Of a DNA stretch of 64,000 bases, positions 1 to 10,437 are shown one piece after another. The notes under the pieces are model-generated. The model worked only from the letters and a program-made list of their open reading frames with translations, did not search any database and was not told the DNA's origin. The DNA lies in contig CM058235.1 of the NCBI GenBank assembly GCA_030180135.1, positions 12,261,145 to 12,325,144 on the forward strand, written 5' to 3'. The stretch's first letter is position 1. Each line of letters starts with the position of its first letter. A program made the position numbers and the translations under genes. The stretch is from Orychophragmus violaceus (taxonomy: Eukaryota; Streptophyta; Magnoliopsida; Brassicales; Brassicaceae).

Positions 1-344
1 AACTGTTTTCTTTGGATGCAGGCGAGTTGATTGGTGGTTTCGGGATGTTTGGATCAACAGATGGTCCCTGGTGGAAGCAGTAAATCGGTCCGGTAGGCTT
101 CGGCGTTGTTTTCCTCACTGTTCGTCGGAGGTCTCACGGTGGCGCTCCTGATAGAGACGCGTGTACCTGCATGTCCGAGATCGCGCTTTCTTTGACGCGT
201 GGCAATCTTATCCTTCTTAGCGGGCTCTTGTTGGATCACGACTCTCTTTGTTTGCTCTTCTATGTTCGGCCCATTTGTATTTGTCAGGCCTTGGCCCATG
301 AAACATTTTCTGTCGACAAAAAAAAAAAAAAAAAAAAAAAAAAA
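1..344 (+). mobile_element. Sadhu-like non-autonomous retroposon, 3' part
   Basis: This is the 3' end of a non-coding retroposon cut by the window edge. It ends in GTCGAC followed by a 27-base A run (318-344), preceded by a stretch rich in GGCCCA/TTGGCCCATG words. The same layout recurs at 2.9, 20.1, 27.7 and 46.3 kb. The family resembles Arabidopsis Sadhu elements, which have no conserved protein and are presumably mobilised by LINE machinery. Short open frames here are not conserved between copies and are not called as genes. Sadhu is assigned from architecture, not alignment. Confidence 0.6.
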
Positions 345-464
345 TAGTATCAATATCATTCCAGTAATGTTATTATATATATATGAATAAGACAGTCGTA
401 AGTTCTCTGGCTTGGTACATTCGTCAAAAACAAGTTAAGGGCATTAGAACAATTAAATAATAAA

Positions 465-2460
465 CTAGATTTTGACCCGCACTTCTAAGTGCGGGTTATA
501 ATTTTCTTTACAAATTTTACTTTTTATTCATTTTGTTAATAGTAGTTTAGATTTTTAATTATGTAATCTAATTTTGATTATAATTGTTTAACCAACATTA
601 TAAACAGTGAGTTATCAATTTAGTTTTTTTTTAATGAATTATGTGTTATTTGGAGGAGATATATCGTAAGGATTAAGAGATTAAAATAACGATTTCGCAT
701 TATATATTTTAATCTGTGTTGTATCGTAAGATTATAGTTTGGAAAAATATATATATGTGAAAACAACTATTGAAAAAGTTATGTGGTATATGTTTAATTG
801 TTATTTTATTTATCTAAAATATTATTTTATAAAATACATGTTGTAGTCGTATATATAATTTGCAAATTTGATGGAACTATCCGTTAAAAACTTCATTCAA
901 ACATAAAGCATAATTTGACGCTTCAAATATTTGAATAATATAAGTATGAAATCATTTTAATATTTTATTAATTTTAAAATTTATCAACTGAAATTATTTA
1001 CTATATGCGAATTTTTTATAGAAAATTTATAATCGAGATTGGCTAATTAATTTTTCAACCCGTTTAATTAATTAAATATTTTTCAGTTTGATGGAAAAAC
1101 CTGCTAAAAAGTACAATCGTAAAAACATCAATCGTAATATGTGTATATATATATATATTTGAAACAAAATAAAGAGATATTAAAATATATTATAAATATA
1201 TTTTGAATTAAATCATAAATTAGAGAATCTTAATTTATATATAATAGTTGATGTATAAATTATTATTATATTTATCAATTATTTTGTTTTGATTTTAATT
1301 AATTAGGAAAATGGGACCCATTAGATTTTGGTTGTTTGGCTACATGTTTAATAATTGTCTTGTTTGGAAACATGGATTGTAGAGATAATAAATCAAATAT
1401 AAATTGTTTTACAGTTTTACCCTTAATGAAGGTTACAAATCCTAATAATATCAAGGGCAAATTTCGGGAACAACATTTATGTACCATGGCAAATTTATAA
1501 TCGAGATTGGCTAATTAATTTTTCAACCCGTTTAATTAATTAAATATTTTTCAGTTTGATGGAAAAACCTGCTAAAAAGTACAATCGTAAAAACATCAAT
1601 CATAATATGTATATATATATATATATATATATATTTGAAACAAAATAAAGAGATATTAAAATATATTATAAATATATTTTGAATTAAATCATAAATTAGA
1701 GAATCTTAATTTATATATAATAGTTGATGTATAAATTATTAATTATATTTATCAATTAATTTGTTTTGATTTTAATTAATTAGGAAAGTGGGACTCATTA
1801 AGTTTTGGTTGTTTGGCTACATGTTTAATAATTGTCTTGTTTGGAAACATGGATTGTAGAGATAATAAATCAAATATAAATTGTTTTACAGTTTTACCCT
1901 TAATGAAGGTTACAAATCCTAATAATATCAAGGGCAAATTTCGGGAACAACATTTATGTACCATGGCAAATTTATAATCGAGATTGGCTAATTAATTTTT
2001 CAACCCGTTTAATTAGTTAAATATTTTTCAGTTTGATGGAAAAACCTGCTAAAAAGTACAATCGTAAAAACATCAATCGTAATATGTATATACATATATA
2101 TTTGAAACAAAATAAAGAGATATTAAAATATATTATAAATATATTTTGAATTAAATCATAAATTAGAGAATCTTAATTTATATATAATAGTTGATGTATA
2201 AATTATTAATTATATTTATCAATTAATTTGTTTTGATTTTAATTAATTAGGAAAGTGGGACTCATTAGATTTTGGTTGTTTGACTACATGTTTAATAATT
2301 GTTTTGTTTGGAAACATGGATTGTAGAGATAATAAATCAAATATAAATTGTTTTACAGTTTTACCCTTAATGAAGGTTACAAATCCTAATAATATCAAGG
2401 GCAAATTTCGGGAACAACATTTATGTACCATGGCAAACCTTCCTGTTTTAATAGATTAGA
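465..2460 (-). mobile_element. Non-autonomous Helitron with three internal tandem units
   Basis: On the minus strand the element starts TCTAATCTATTAAAACAGG (5' end at 2460) and finishes CTAG at 468-465. A perfect 9-bp GC-rich hairpin lies just inside that end (476-484 pairing with 487-495, loop of 2). The host bases are A before 465 and T after 2460, the A/T target expected for Helitrons, with no target duplication. No Rep/helicase is encoded. The body is very AT-rich and related to the Helitrons at 24.7-26.3 and 46.6-47.6 kb. Short repeated open frames on the minus strand come from the tandem units and are not genes. Confidence 0.8.
1023..2434. repeat. Three direct tandem copies (~470 bp) inside the Helitron
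   Basis: Units run 1023-1490, 1491-1967 and 1968-2434. Each begins AAATTTATAATCGAG and ends TGTACCATGGC. They are almost identical; most of the length difference is in an internal (TA)n run. The head-to-tail joins are exact, so the array looks like recent tandem amplification within the Helitron. Confidence 0.9.
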
Positions 2461-2868
2461 TTCTGAAAGAACATGATCGATTATTTTTAGTCATAAGATT
2501 CTTTCCCCTGTCGACAGGCAATATTTTGAAATATTGTTCGTCTACTGATCACATGAACACTAGTAATGGAGATAACATAATCAAATTCAACACCACCTCC
2601 TCCTCTTTTCTAATTGAATTTGATGAATTTAAAATTTATATGCTAAAAAAAAGAATTAGTACATAAGCAACAGTACATGCGACTTACGTTCTAACGTGTT
2701 GCTTATGATTAATCAAATCAAGTCGGTCGAATAAATCTATAGTAAGTCAAACAGATTGTAAGGTTGAATCATGTAGATATGTTTGAATAAAATGCCGATT
2801 TCAACTTGAATTTTTTCTTCGATTTCCACTTTACTTTATCGCAAATAGAAACAAAATCTACCATTTTT
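2461..2868. other. Spacer, nothing recognised
   Basis: About 400 bp between the Helitron 5' end and a Sadhu-like insertion. It is AT-rich with no convincing open frame or repeat. Confidence 0.6.
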
Positions 2869-2878
2869 GGGATATACT

Positions 2879-3670
2879 TTTTTTTTTTTTGTCGACAAGC
2901 ATTTATAGATTATGGAAAGTACAGAGCTCAATTATGGAAAATGGAAAATGAAATACAGCAAAAGTGGGCTCATAGACTCGGCCCAAAACAGGAAACCGAC
3001 TGCGTTTTCGGATCAACACGAAAGGGTTGAGATGTGCGAACCCAGAGCCACATGTCGCAACTCGAACAATTTTTGACATGCAAAACGTCGACCACCGACA
3101 ACGGTCACCGGAGATTGCTGTTACCGCTTCATCATTGACGCTCTGCCTATCGATAAATCCACCAAATCCGTCAATGGAAAACCGCATCTAGATGAAAAGC
3201 TTACCATCAACTCGACCGCCACCGCTATCGCGTGCTTGATTGCCGCAAGAACCGAAATCGGACTTGACGCTACGGAATTAGAACCGCCAGACCCATTCAT
3301 CTCGATCGGGCATATAACCAACTTGCTAAAAGCACTCGGTGAAGAGAAGGAAGAAGGGAAGCTGCTACCGGATCCTTGAGGATGAGCGCCGTGGGTATCA
3401 ATCGAAACGATCCCTAAAAGGAATCGGAAATCCAAAATAAGCATCGATAAAAGAAGATATCAGACAATCAAAGCTTATTTTAGAGGAGAGACCGACAAAC
3501 GTTGGTAACAAAAGTCTGATACTAGATCGGAAGCCAAAAGTCCGGCAATAGACCGGAATTTATTGGCGGTAGAGAACCGAAACTACAAAAGAAAAGTTAT
3601 AAACAGCCGAACCACCGGCAAAACGCTGGTGGCCGGAGAAGATCGAAAATCGCTTTAGTTATCGCCAGAA
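2879..3670 (-). mobile_element. Sadhu-like retroposon with target-site duplication
   Basis: This is a minus-strand copy: a T run at 2878-2890 followed by GTCGAC is the reverse complement of the family's GTCGAC-poly-A end. The 10-bp direct repeat GGGATATACT flanks it (2869-2878 and 3671-3680). The body is more GC-rich than its surroundings, with GGCCCA words near its 3' end as in the copy at position 1. Open frames on both strands look incidental. Confidence 0.7.
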
Positions 3671-3680
3671 GGGATATACT

Positions 3681-4136
3681 AATATATATATATTCCGGTT
3701 AAAGCAAATATGCTTTGTTTTCCAAGATAAATTTTAGGTATATCTATTCTTTAAACGAATCAATTAAACATGTAACTTTCTCATAATTTGAACGCGACAA
3801 AGTTTTAAGTCGGTTCTTTGGCAAAAAAGTGTAGTGGGTGGAGCAATTTCTTGAAGACTTAAAAAGTAAATTAAATTGGATTTGGAATAAGATCTAATTT
3901 TCACTGTTCAAACGATGGGAAAAGAAAAATATAAGTGAGAAACCAAATGAAGAGGGAAAAACAGATCTCTAATTCTAAAGCTTCTAACTACAACTCATCA
4001 CCATCATCACATGCATGCATTTAAGCTTTTGACTTATATTACTTTGCTTACACGAAAACATGTTCCCATCTCCTCTTTTTCAACATAGCCAAGAAGCAAA
4101 CTTTTAATAATATTACAATGCATGGGTTAATTAAAT
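3681..4136. other. 3' flank of LBD12
   Basis: AT-rich sequence downstream of the LBD12 stop. It presumably holds the 3'-UTR and polyadenylation region. No other gene is seen. Confidence 0.5.
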
Positions 4137-5023
4137 CTAAGTCCAAAGAGATTCTTGCTTAAGAGGATCTTGCATTTGCATTTGCATCTGCATTTGCATT
4201 ATACTACTTGGAGAAGCAAAGTTAGAGTTGAACTGCCCAGAAGACATGGCATAACCCATGTTGGTGTTGTTGTTGCAGTTATTGATATTGTTGTTGTTGT
4301 TGTTGTTGTTTAGCAAGAGAGATTTGTCTTCTTGGTCTAGTTCAAGTACTTGATGATGATGAGACTGTAAAGTTGGCTCGTGTTGCATCTGGATGCAGAG
4401 AATCTCGGCTTGAGCCACTGCTAGTTGCATTTGAAGCTGTGAGACTTGGTTTTGTAAGTAGGAGATTGCTCCTACGCAGCCATAAACTGGATCTCTAACT
4501 CGTGCGTTTGCCTCGAAAACCAGACTGTTCACCGCGTCAGCTCTTTGATGAACCGGCAGCTCCTGTGACAATTTATACCAACCATGTAACCATCTTTTAT
4601 ATATAAAGAAAGATCATATATAGTTTTCCAAGAATAATAATTAACCAATTCAGAATAATATCAAAGTGAATTAATTAGGGTTGTTAGATATATATGTTTT
4701 AAAAAAAAAGTTTGATACTTGACCAAATTAACACATACTGAATAGATGACAAAAATTAAAAAATCATAGGCTAAGAATGTTGAAAGCTTTCAACGGAACA
4801 AAATATCATGGCATGGCAAAATACAGAATGTAATTATGGGAAAATGGGAATGAAATGGAACCTGTAACATTTTGCTGACGTTGCTTGCGCCGAAGACCTT
4901 ATGGACAATGGCGAATTTGTGAGGATCGTCAGGAGGGAAATAAGGTGCAAAGATACAATCTTTTGCACAGCGTCTTCGAAGAAGCTTACACGAAGCACAT
5001 GGTGATGATCCTGGACCGCCCAT
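4137..5023 (-). CDS. LBD12: LOB-domain protein LBD12 (ASL5)
   Basis: Plant-specific LOB-domain DNA-binding regulator; family members act in the nucleus on lateral-organ patterning. Two exons: 5023-4862 and 4562-4137, with a GT-AG intron of about 300 bp, giving 195 residues. The start is the Met of MGGPGSSPC; an in-frame Met slightly upstream is possible but does not fit the family N-terminus. The zinc-finger-like C block is C9-X2-C12-X6-C19-X3-C23. The GAS block (FAIVHKVFGASNVSKML...) spans the splice junction, and the leucine-zipper-like coil is around YLQNQVSQLQMQL. The tail carries a poly-Asn run and a Met-Gln repeat before the C-terminus QESLWT. Sequence and position beside FLX and UBA1 match Arabidopsis At2g30130. 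The reading frame looks intact. Confidence 0.93.
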
Positions 5024-5144
5024 CTCTACTTTGATCACGATCACACCGGTCTTGGTTGGTTATCGAAGTTACTAATTTGAAGTTTGAGGTGTAGAAGGAA
5101 GAAAGCAAAGCTTAGAGTTAAAGGGAGAGGGTTAGATAGGTATG

Positions 5145-5152
5145 TATTTATA
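5145..5152 (-). promoter_or_regulatory. TATA-like box upstream of LBD12
   Basis: TATAAATA on the minus strand, about 120 bp upstream of the LBD12 start codon. This is a plausible distance for a plant core promoter with a short 5'-UTR. The call rests on motif and position only. Confidence 0.45.
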
Positions 5153-5462
5153 ATAGGTTTTTGAAGGCTTTGGAGAGCGAAGTTGGTGTTCACATGTGTT
5201 CATTTAATTCTAACTTTAAATGTTTTTCTTATAAAGTATAAATAAGGAGTTATATTTATTTAACATAATTAAGAAAACAACTAGCCTTAGTTTTCTTTTC
5301 TTCTGACGACATTTTTTGTAACGGTTCTCACGACAAATTTATATTGCTTTTGTTTGAATCCCTTTAGCCATATTCCTCCAACATTCTTTCGTATTTTTTC
5401 TTTCAACTATAGAAATTTCGCCCATAATCTTCCCTATACCCTGAGAATAAATTAAAAATAAA

Positions 5463-6931
5463 TTTTTTTTTTTGACAACAGCAAACGATTCTACCAGTTC
5501 TCAGCTAGGCAAGACGGTGAATCAGGATTGACATAAACAAAATAAGAAGGATGGATCCTTGCACCACGTGCTAGTTTGTCCGCCTTTGTGTTGTGTGCTT
5601 GTGGAGTGTGAGTGATAACGAACCTTGTGAAGAAACTCTTGCGACTCTCGTACTCATCCAAGTATATCGTGAAAGCAGGCCATTCTGTGGATGTAGACAC
5701 TATCTTCACCAGCTCCAAACAGTCTGTTGCGAAGGTTACCTCAAGTTGATTCCACCGTTTCATACATTCCATAGCCCAAATTAGTGCTTCGAACTCTGCA
5801 TAAAGTGGAGATAAACTACATCTGATATTACTTGCTCCCATCATGATATATCTGTCTCCTTCGTAAATGCTATACCAGCTCTGTCCTGAAAATCTATCTC
5901 CTTCCTTCCATGATCCATCCAGAAAGCATCATCCTCCTGTAACATTTACCGGTGCCTGAATTGTAGCAATATTGTCCTGATTCCTTTGTACTCATGTGTT
6001 ACCCAATAATACTGAAGTTTGTGCCGCTCCCCATGCTGTGAATTCACTTTTCGCCAGGCGTAAAATTTCCCGTGGATCCCGATCAATATTACTATAAAGT
6101 TTATCATTTCTACTCTTCCAAATATACCAAATAATCCAAGGAAAACATCCAATGTCAACATCAGATGGCACTCGCCAGAACAAATAATCCATATTGGTAA
6201 ACAAAGAGGGTAATGGAAAACTTCCATGAGGCGATGGTATACTTGAAAGGCCCAAGTTTGCAAGGCCGGCGGGCATTCAAATAGGACATGATTTATTGAT
6301 TCCTCTTCTGTCCCACACTTAACGCACCGGGTATCACAATTGATTCCTCGGGCTTTTAAATTCTTTGTAACCGATAGACAACCCGAGATTGCCTGCCAAA
6401 TAAAATGTTGAACTTTTGGCGGACACCTTAACTTCCAACACTGCTCCTGAAGTCGTTTTACATCTGGTCCATTGGCTGTATTTATATATCTTTTATCCGG
6501 GAATTTTCTTTCTAAAAAGTAACCCGATTTAACCGAATACTTTCCGCTCTTTGTGTAATGCCAGCCGAGATTATCCGGCCTAGAGATTTTAGTAATTGGT
6601 AAACCAATAATGAGTGCTGTATCTTCTGGATCGATAAGGCTATTAATAAGCTGCTCATCCCAAATATGGTTCGTATGATCAATCAATTGGCTCACTTTTA
6701 GTGTGGGATCATAAGAAATTGTTTTACTTGTTGCTGATCTCGGGCGGTGACCTGGAATCCAGGGGTCATTCCATACAGATATGGTATCTCCTGTTCCAAC
6801 CCTTTTGATTAGTCCTTTGTTAACCAAAGATCTAGCAGAAGTGATACTTCTCCATCCATAAGATGCAGAGTATGACTTAAATGGGTCTAAAGGACCCCCA
6901 TTCCTATAATATCGGCCTTTGAATACCTTAG
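5463..6931 (-). mobile_element. 5'-truncated LINE (L1-type) fragment: zf-RVT and RNase H
   Basis: Only the 3' third of an L1-type ORF2 remains, read on the minus strand. First comes the region after reverse transcriptase (FKGRYYRNG..., YGWRSI, GTGDTISVWNDPWIPG), then the zf-RVT domain (CPPKVQHFIWQ...CDTRCVKCGTEEESINHVLFECP). A plant-type RNase H domain follows, with its acidic residues visible (LDGSWK, AEFEAL, ATDC). Frameshifts and stops separate the domains around 5.93-6.28 kb. The 3' end is GTTGTC plus poly-A (T run 5463-5473). The 5' side is fused directly to the LTR at 6932 and no target duplication was found. It is dead. Confidence 0.85.
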
Positions 6932-7260
6932 CAAGAAGACAAGCCCGTGAAGGAGTCAACAGCCCAAAGAAGAGTCAGCATCCAAGCGCTATAAATAGGA
7001 CCCTTCATTCTTCATTTTAGGCAGATTGTAACTTGCGAGAGGCCGAGCTACTTCTATAAAGCTCCGACCTCAAGCATAGCTTAGTGAGCACGTCATTCGA
7101 CGGACTCACACCTCGTACCATCCTGTTCATAGCTCGGCTCCGGCCTTAAGATCAATAAAGAATCATTTTGACCTCACTTTATATTTGTATTTCACCTCGT
7201 TGTTCGGACATATCAGATCGTAGCCCATAATATTGACTAGGTTGAATTTCCGTAACAACA
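6932..7260 (+). repeat. 5' LTR, truncated at its left edge
   Basis: Matches the 3' LTR from CAAGAAGACAAGCCCGT to the terminal AACAACA. It contains a TATA box (CTATAAATAGG at about 6990). Its left ~75 bp, present in the 3' LTR (13440-13515), are absent. Confidence 0.8.
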
Positions 7261-7262
7261 AT

Positions 7263-7280
7263 TGGCGCCGTCTGTGGGGA
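7263..7280 (+). other. Primer binding site
   Basis: TGGCGCCGTCTGTGGGGA begins 2 bp after the 5' LTR. Near-identical tRNA-complementary sites are typical of plant Gypsy elements. Confidence 0.75.
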
Positions 7281-7514
7281 ACGATTAACTTCTTTGCGAT
7301 CTAAAACGAAGCCGAGATGACATAACCTTTCGCAAACCAATACGAGCAAACTCCGAGCCCCCTCCTCAGAATCTACTCATCCAAAACACAAACTCACTAA
7401 ATAAGTTAGACGAGGCACCATCGTCGGCCCTACCCAACGATTCTCGTGGCATTGGCGCCGTGGCAGCCTACACCCCTCACAATCACGAACAAGAAAGCGA
7501 GGCCTTCAATACTA

Positions 7515-9015
7515 GAGGGGAGCCCCCTCTCCTTTCTCCGAGACCCAAGAAGAACCGATCGATGAACTCATCAGGAGCAGCAACAGCCGTCCCGACCAAT
7601 CCCGCGAAGAAGGACAAAGCACTCCATTCACAGTAAGGATAACCAGCACGCCAATCGGACACCTCGAGGGAATCAAGTTACCAGCCTACGAAGGAACCTC
7701 GAATCCACGCCGATACTTGACGGCTTTCAACACCGCGCTAGTGCGAACGCGATTCTCTCCGGAAGAACGCGACGCCGGCTATTGCCGACTCTTCATCGAA
7801 AGGCTAGGTGGCGCATCACTCGACTGGTTCCTATCTCTGAAAACATGTTCCATTGATAGTTACCAACAACTAACGACCGCCTTTCTTGAGCACCACTCCG
7901 CGGTCGACCAAGAAGAAACTCCCGACGACGATATCTGGACCATAAACCAAGGCCCGGAGGAATCTCTTAAATCATATATCAATAGATTTGAAGCCATCGC
8001 CTCCAAAACCCCGACGACAAGTAAAGAAGGGCTCTCAATGCTGCGATACGGGCTCTGGCATGAATCGCCTCTCCGATACGAGCTAACGACGAACAAGGCA
8101 CAGACCCTCGAAGACGTCCTCCACCGAGCATCAGCTCTCGCCGCGCTAGAAGAAAGGAGGAATTTGCTGATGGAAAAGTTCTCCTCGGCTGAAAATGTAA
8201 AGAAACCCGAACAAACACCTCTCAGCGAGAAAAGGAAGAGGCCATGGACCCACCACAACCTCATCCAACAACGTCGGGCACATATCAAACATACACGGAC
8301 CGACGACCAGGACAGGCTCTTCTGCACCTTCCACCAGCGACCCGGACATAACACCGCTGAATGTCGACACCTACGAAGCCTCCTCTATCAGAGTGAAGCG
8401 GCGGCCCCAGCCAATCAAAGCACGCCAGCGACCTCTCACGGAGGACAAGGGATGAAGGAACAGCCCATGTGTAACGAAGGACAATCAGAGCGACCTGATC
8501 AGTGGTGGGAAAAACAGGAAGCAACATCCGAAGTACGGCCAAAACGAGCCTGCCGCAAGGACCATGACGAAATCGGCACAACAGGTGACCAAGCTCCAAA
8601 CAGTTCGGAACAATCAGCACAAGGACGCATTCAAAACGTAAACGCACGAGGGCGAGCAGACATGACTTTCGCAACAAAATCGGGAAACGACAAGGAAATT
8701 ATTCCCACCACGGAAAACCAAGAAAATTTTGGGACAAAGCATAGTGACTCGCTCATTGTCGAGTTCGGCCCCAGCGGGCAGAGGATCATCAAAATCACGT
8801 TGGAACCAAACAGCTCCGTCAACCTCATTTTTCGAAGGACTCCGCAAACGTCGAGACCACGAAGGTTTTCAACCAACCACAGCAGCAACGCAACCAAGGT
8901 GTTCAAGCCGCCCGGACATATCGAACGGGAAGCCGAAACAAACGAAGCAAGGGAGAATCTAACAACGAGCAAAGAAAACGCATCAGTCAGCTCGAAACAC
9001 TCCAGCACCCTCTAA
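7515..9015 (+). pseudogene. Gypsy-type gag remnant
   Basis: The frame is open from just after a TAG near 7510 to the stop at 9013-9015, but I see no good ATG at its start, so the N-terminus is probably broken. It contains a retrotransposon gag domain (LPAYEGTSNPRRYLTAFN..., ERLGGASLDWFLSL, LEHHSAVDQEETPDD, GPEESLKSYINRFEAI). A zinc-knuckle relic follows (FCTFHQRPGHNTAECRHL). The C-terminal part is low-complexity and Glu/Thr/Ser-rich. Gag would form the nucleoprotein particle. No pol domain follows in any frame. Confidence 0.75.
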
Positions 9016-9309
9016 AAGCGGCATTGCCAAACCACAACCGACCGAGGTAAAAATAGGTTTTTTATTTCCATGCGAATGTAAAGACCAAAAAGAACTACGC
9101 CCGATTTGATTTCTCTTTGGAGAGTACGTAGGCAACCTGTGTAGGATGCATCCACCTCTATATTTTTCAATAAAAAGCTTCACGCATTATCATACAATCT
9201 AACCCACAAATAACTAACAATCGACATTCTGGCCAAATGATCGATCAAATAAACACGTGTCTCATGCACAGCGACATGTTGCATCGCATTTTTGTAAGCC
9301 GGGCCCAGA

Positions 9310-9540
9310 TCCCACACGGATCTCTAGGAAAAGCTTCGTAAGCCGAACCTCCTTTGTACAACTATGTCCAGGATCCCACAGGATAAGCCGAGCACGTACT
9401 CGCACCTAGGTAGCTCAACGGATGACGAGATAAGCCGAGCCTAAGCTCGCATTCACAAACATCCGTGGGTAAAGGTGCGAGCATTGTTTTCGCTCGAGAA
9501 AACCGAAGACATGATAAGCCAAGCACGTACTCGCACCTAA
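9310..9540 (+). repeat. Degenerate direct repeats with GATAAGCCGAGC core
   Basis: Variants of GATAAGCCGAGC occur at about 9381, 9429 and 9511 (AAGCCAAGC), two followed by ACGTACTCGCACCTA. Related GTAAGCCG words lie just upstream. The block is in the non-coding stretch after gag. Confidence 0.55.
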
Positions 9541-10437
9541 AATTTGATCTTGCCCAAAGTCGAGAAACGACTCGCAAAAACCAAAAAAAAAAATAATATG
9601 TGCAAAAAAAAAAAGAAGGACAACAACGCATCTCTTTTTACTTCAAATACTATTCTCATCCAAATTACAAAGGAATAAACTAAAGCGAACGCTCAGAAAA
9701 AAAAAACTCAATATCTCAAAAGACGACCTCGCCCAAACAGGGGTTCACGTCTCCCACGACGAAGGAAGCCACGAACAAAATAATTACGGGGAACAAACGG
9801 AAAATCATGCAACAAGCGCCGCATCAAACGTTTGTCCCCTGAAAAGCCACTCCCACAAAGGCAGAGGATCCAAGCGAAGGCAACCGACCGAAGCAGTCCA
9901 AGATGGGGTAAACACCAGCCCCACAATAGTGACCGGCCCCCAAGAATAGATCCTGCGGATCTCCTGGACAGTCTAGCAGCGACCAAGCCTCCCTCACCAA
10001 GAAGGAAGGAGAGCCAGCCCGACCCCGGCTCATTACTAAAATCAGCAACACATCGAAATCATCCTCGAACCTACAAGTATAATAAACAAGAGAGGCCCTC
10101 GGATCGCGCCCAAGCATCGAAACCAACCGGCATCAACGTCGATTGACAGCTTCACGGCCAAGGCTCACCCAAACACGGTGATTTGCAAGCAAGAACATAG
10201 ATCAAATCGACAAAACAGAAGAAAAGGAGGAACATTTATAATCAAAAAGAAGAATTCCCAGAGCAGCACGGCGGTTACCAACGTAACCTTCAATGCAAAT
10301 ACAAGTTCCGAAGCGCAATAGATAAGCACAAGAAAAAGCGTTGATAAACGGATAAAGACCGCCAAAAAGCTAATCTTTTACAAAAAAAGAATAGAAAAGA
10401 AAGGGGAAGAAGACCGCAAGCTGGATGCACCGCCTAG

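Noticed and set aside
1299..2431. Three nearly identical 62-residue minus-strand frames
   Set aside because: They are carried by the three Helitron tandem units; no start context, domain or homologue is recognised. Repetition explains their similarity.
7860..8962. Long minus-strand and alternate-frame ORFs over gag
   Set aside because: They are shadows of the GC-richer gag frame, Cys/Val/Leu-rich without any domain.
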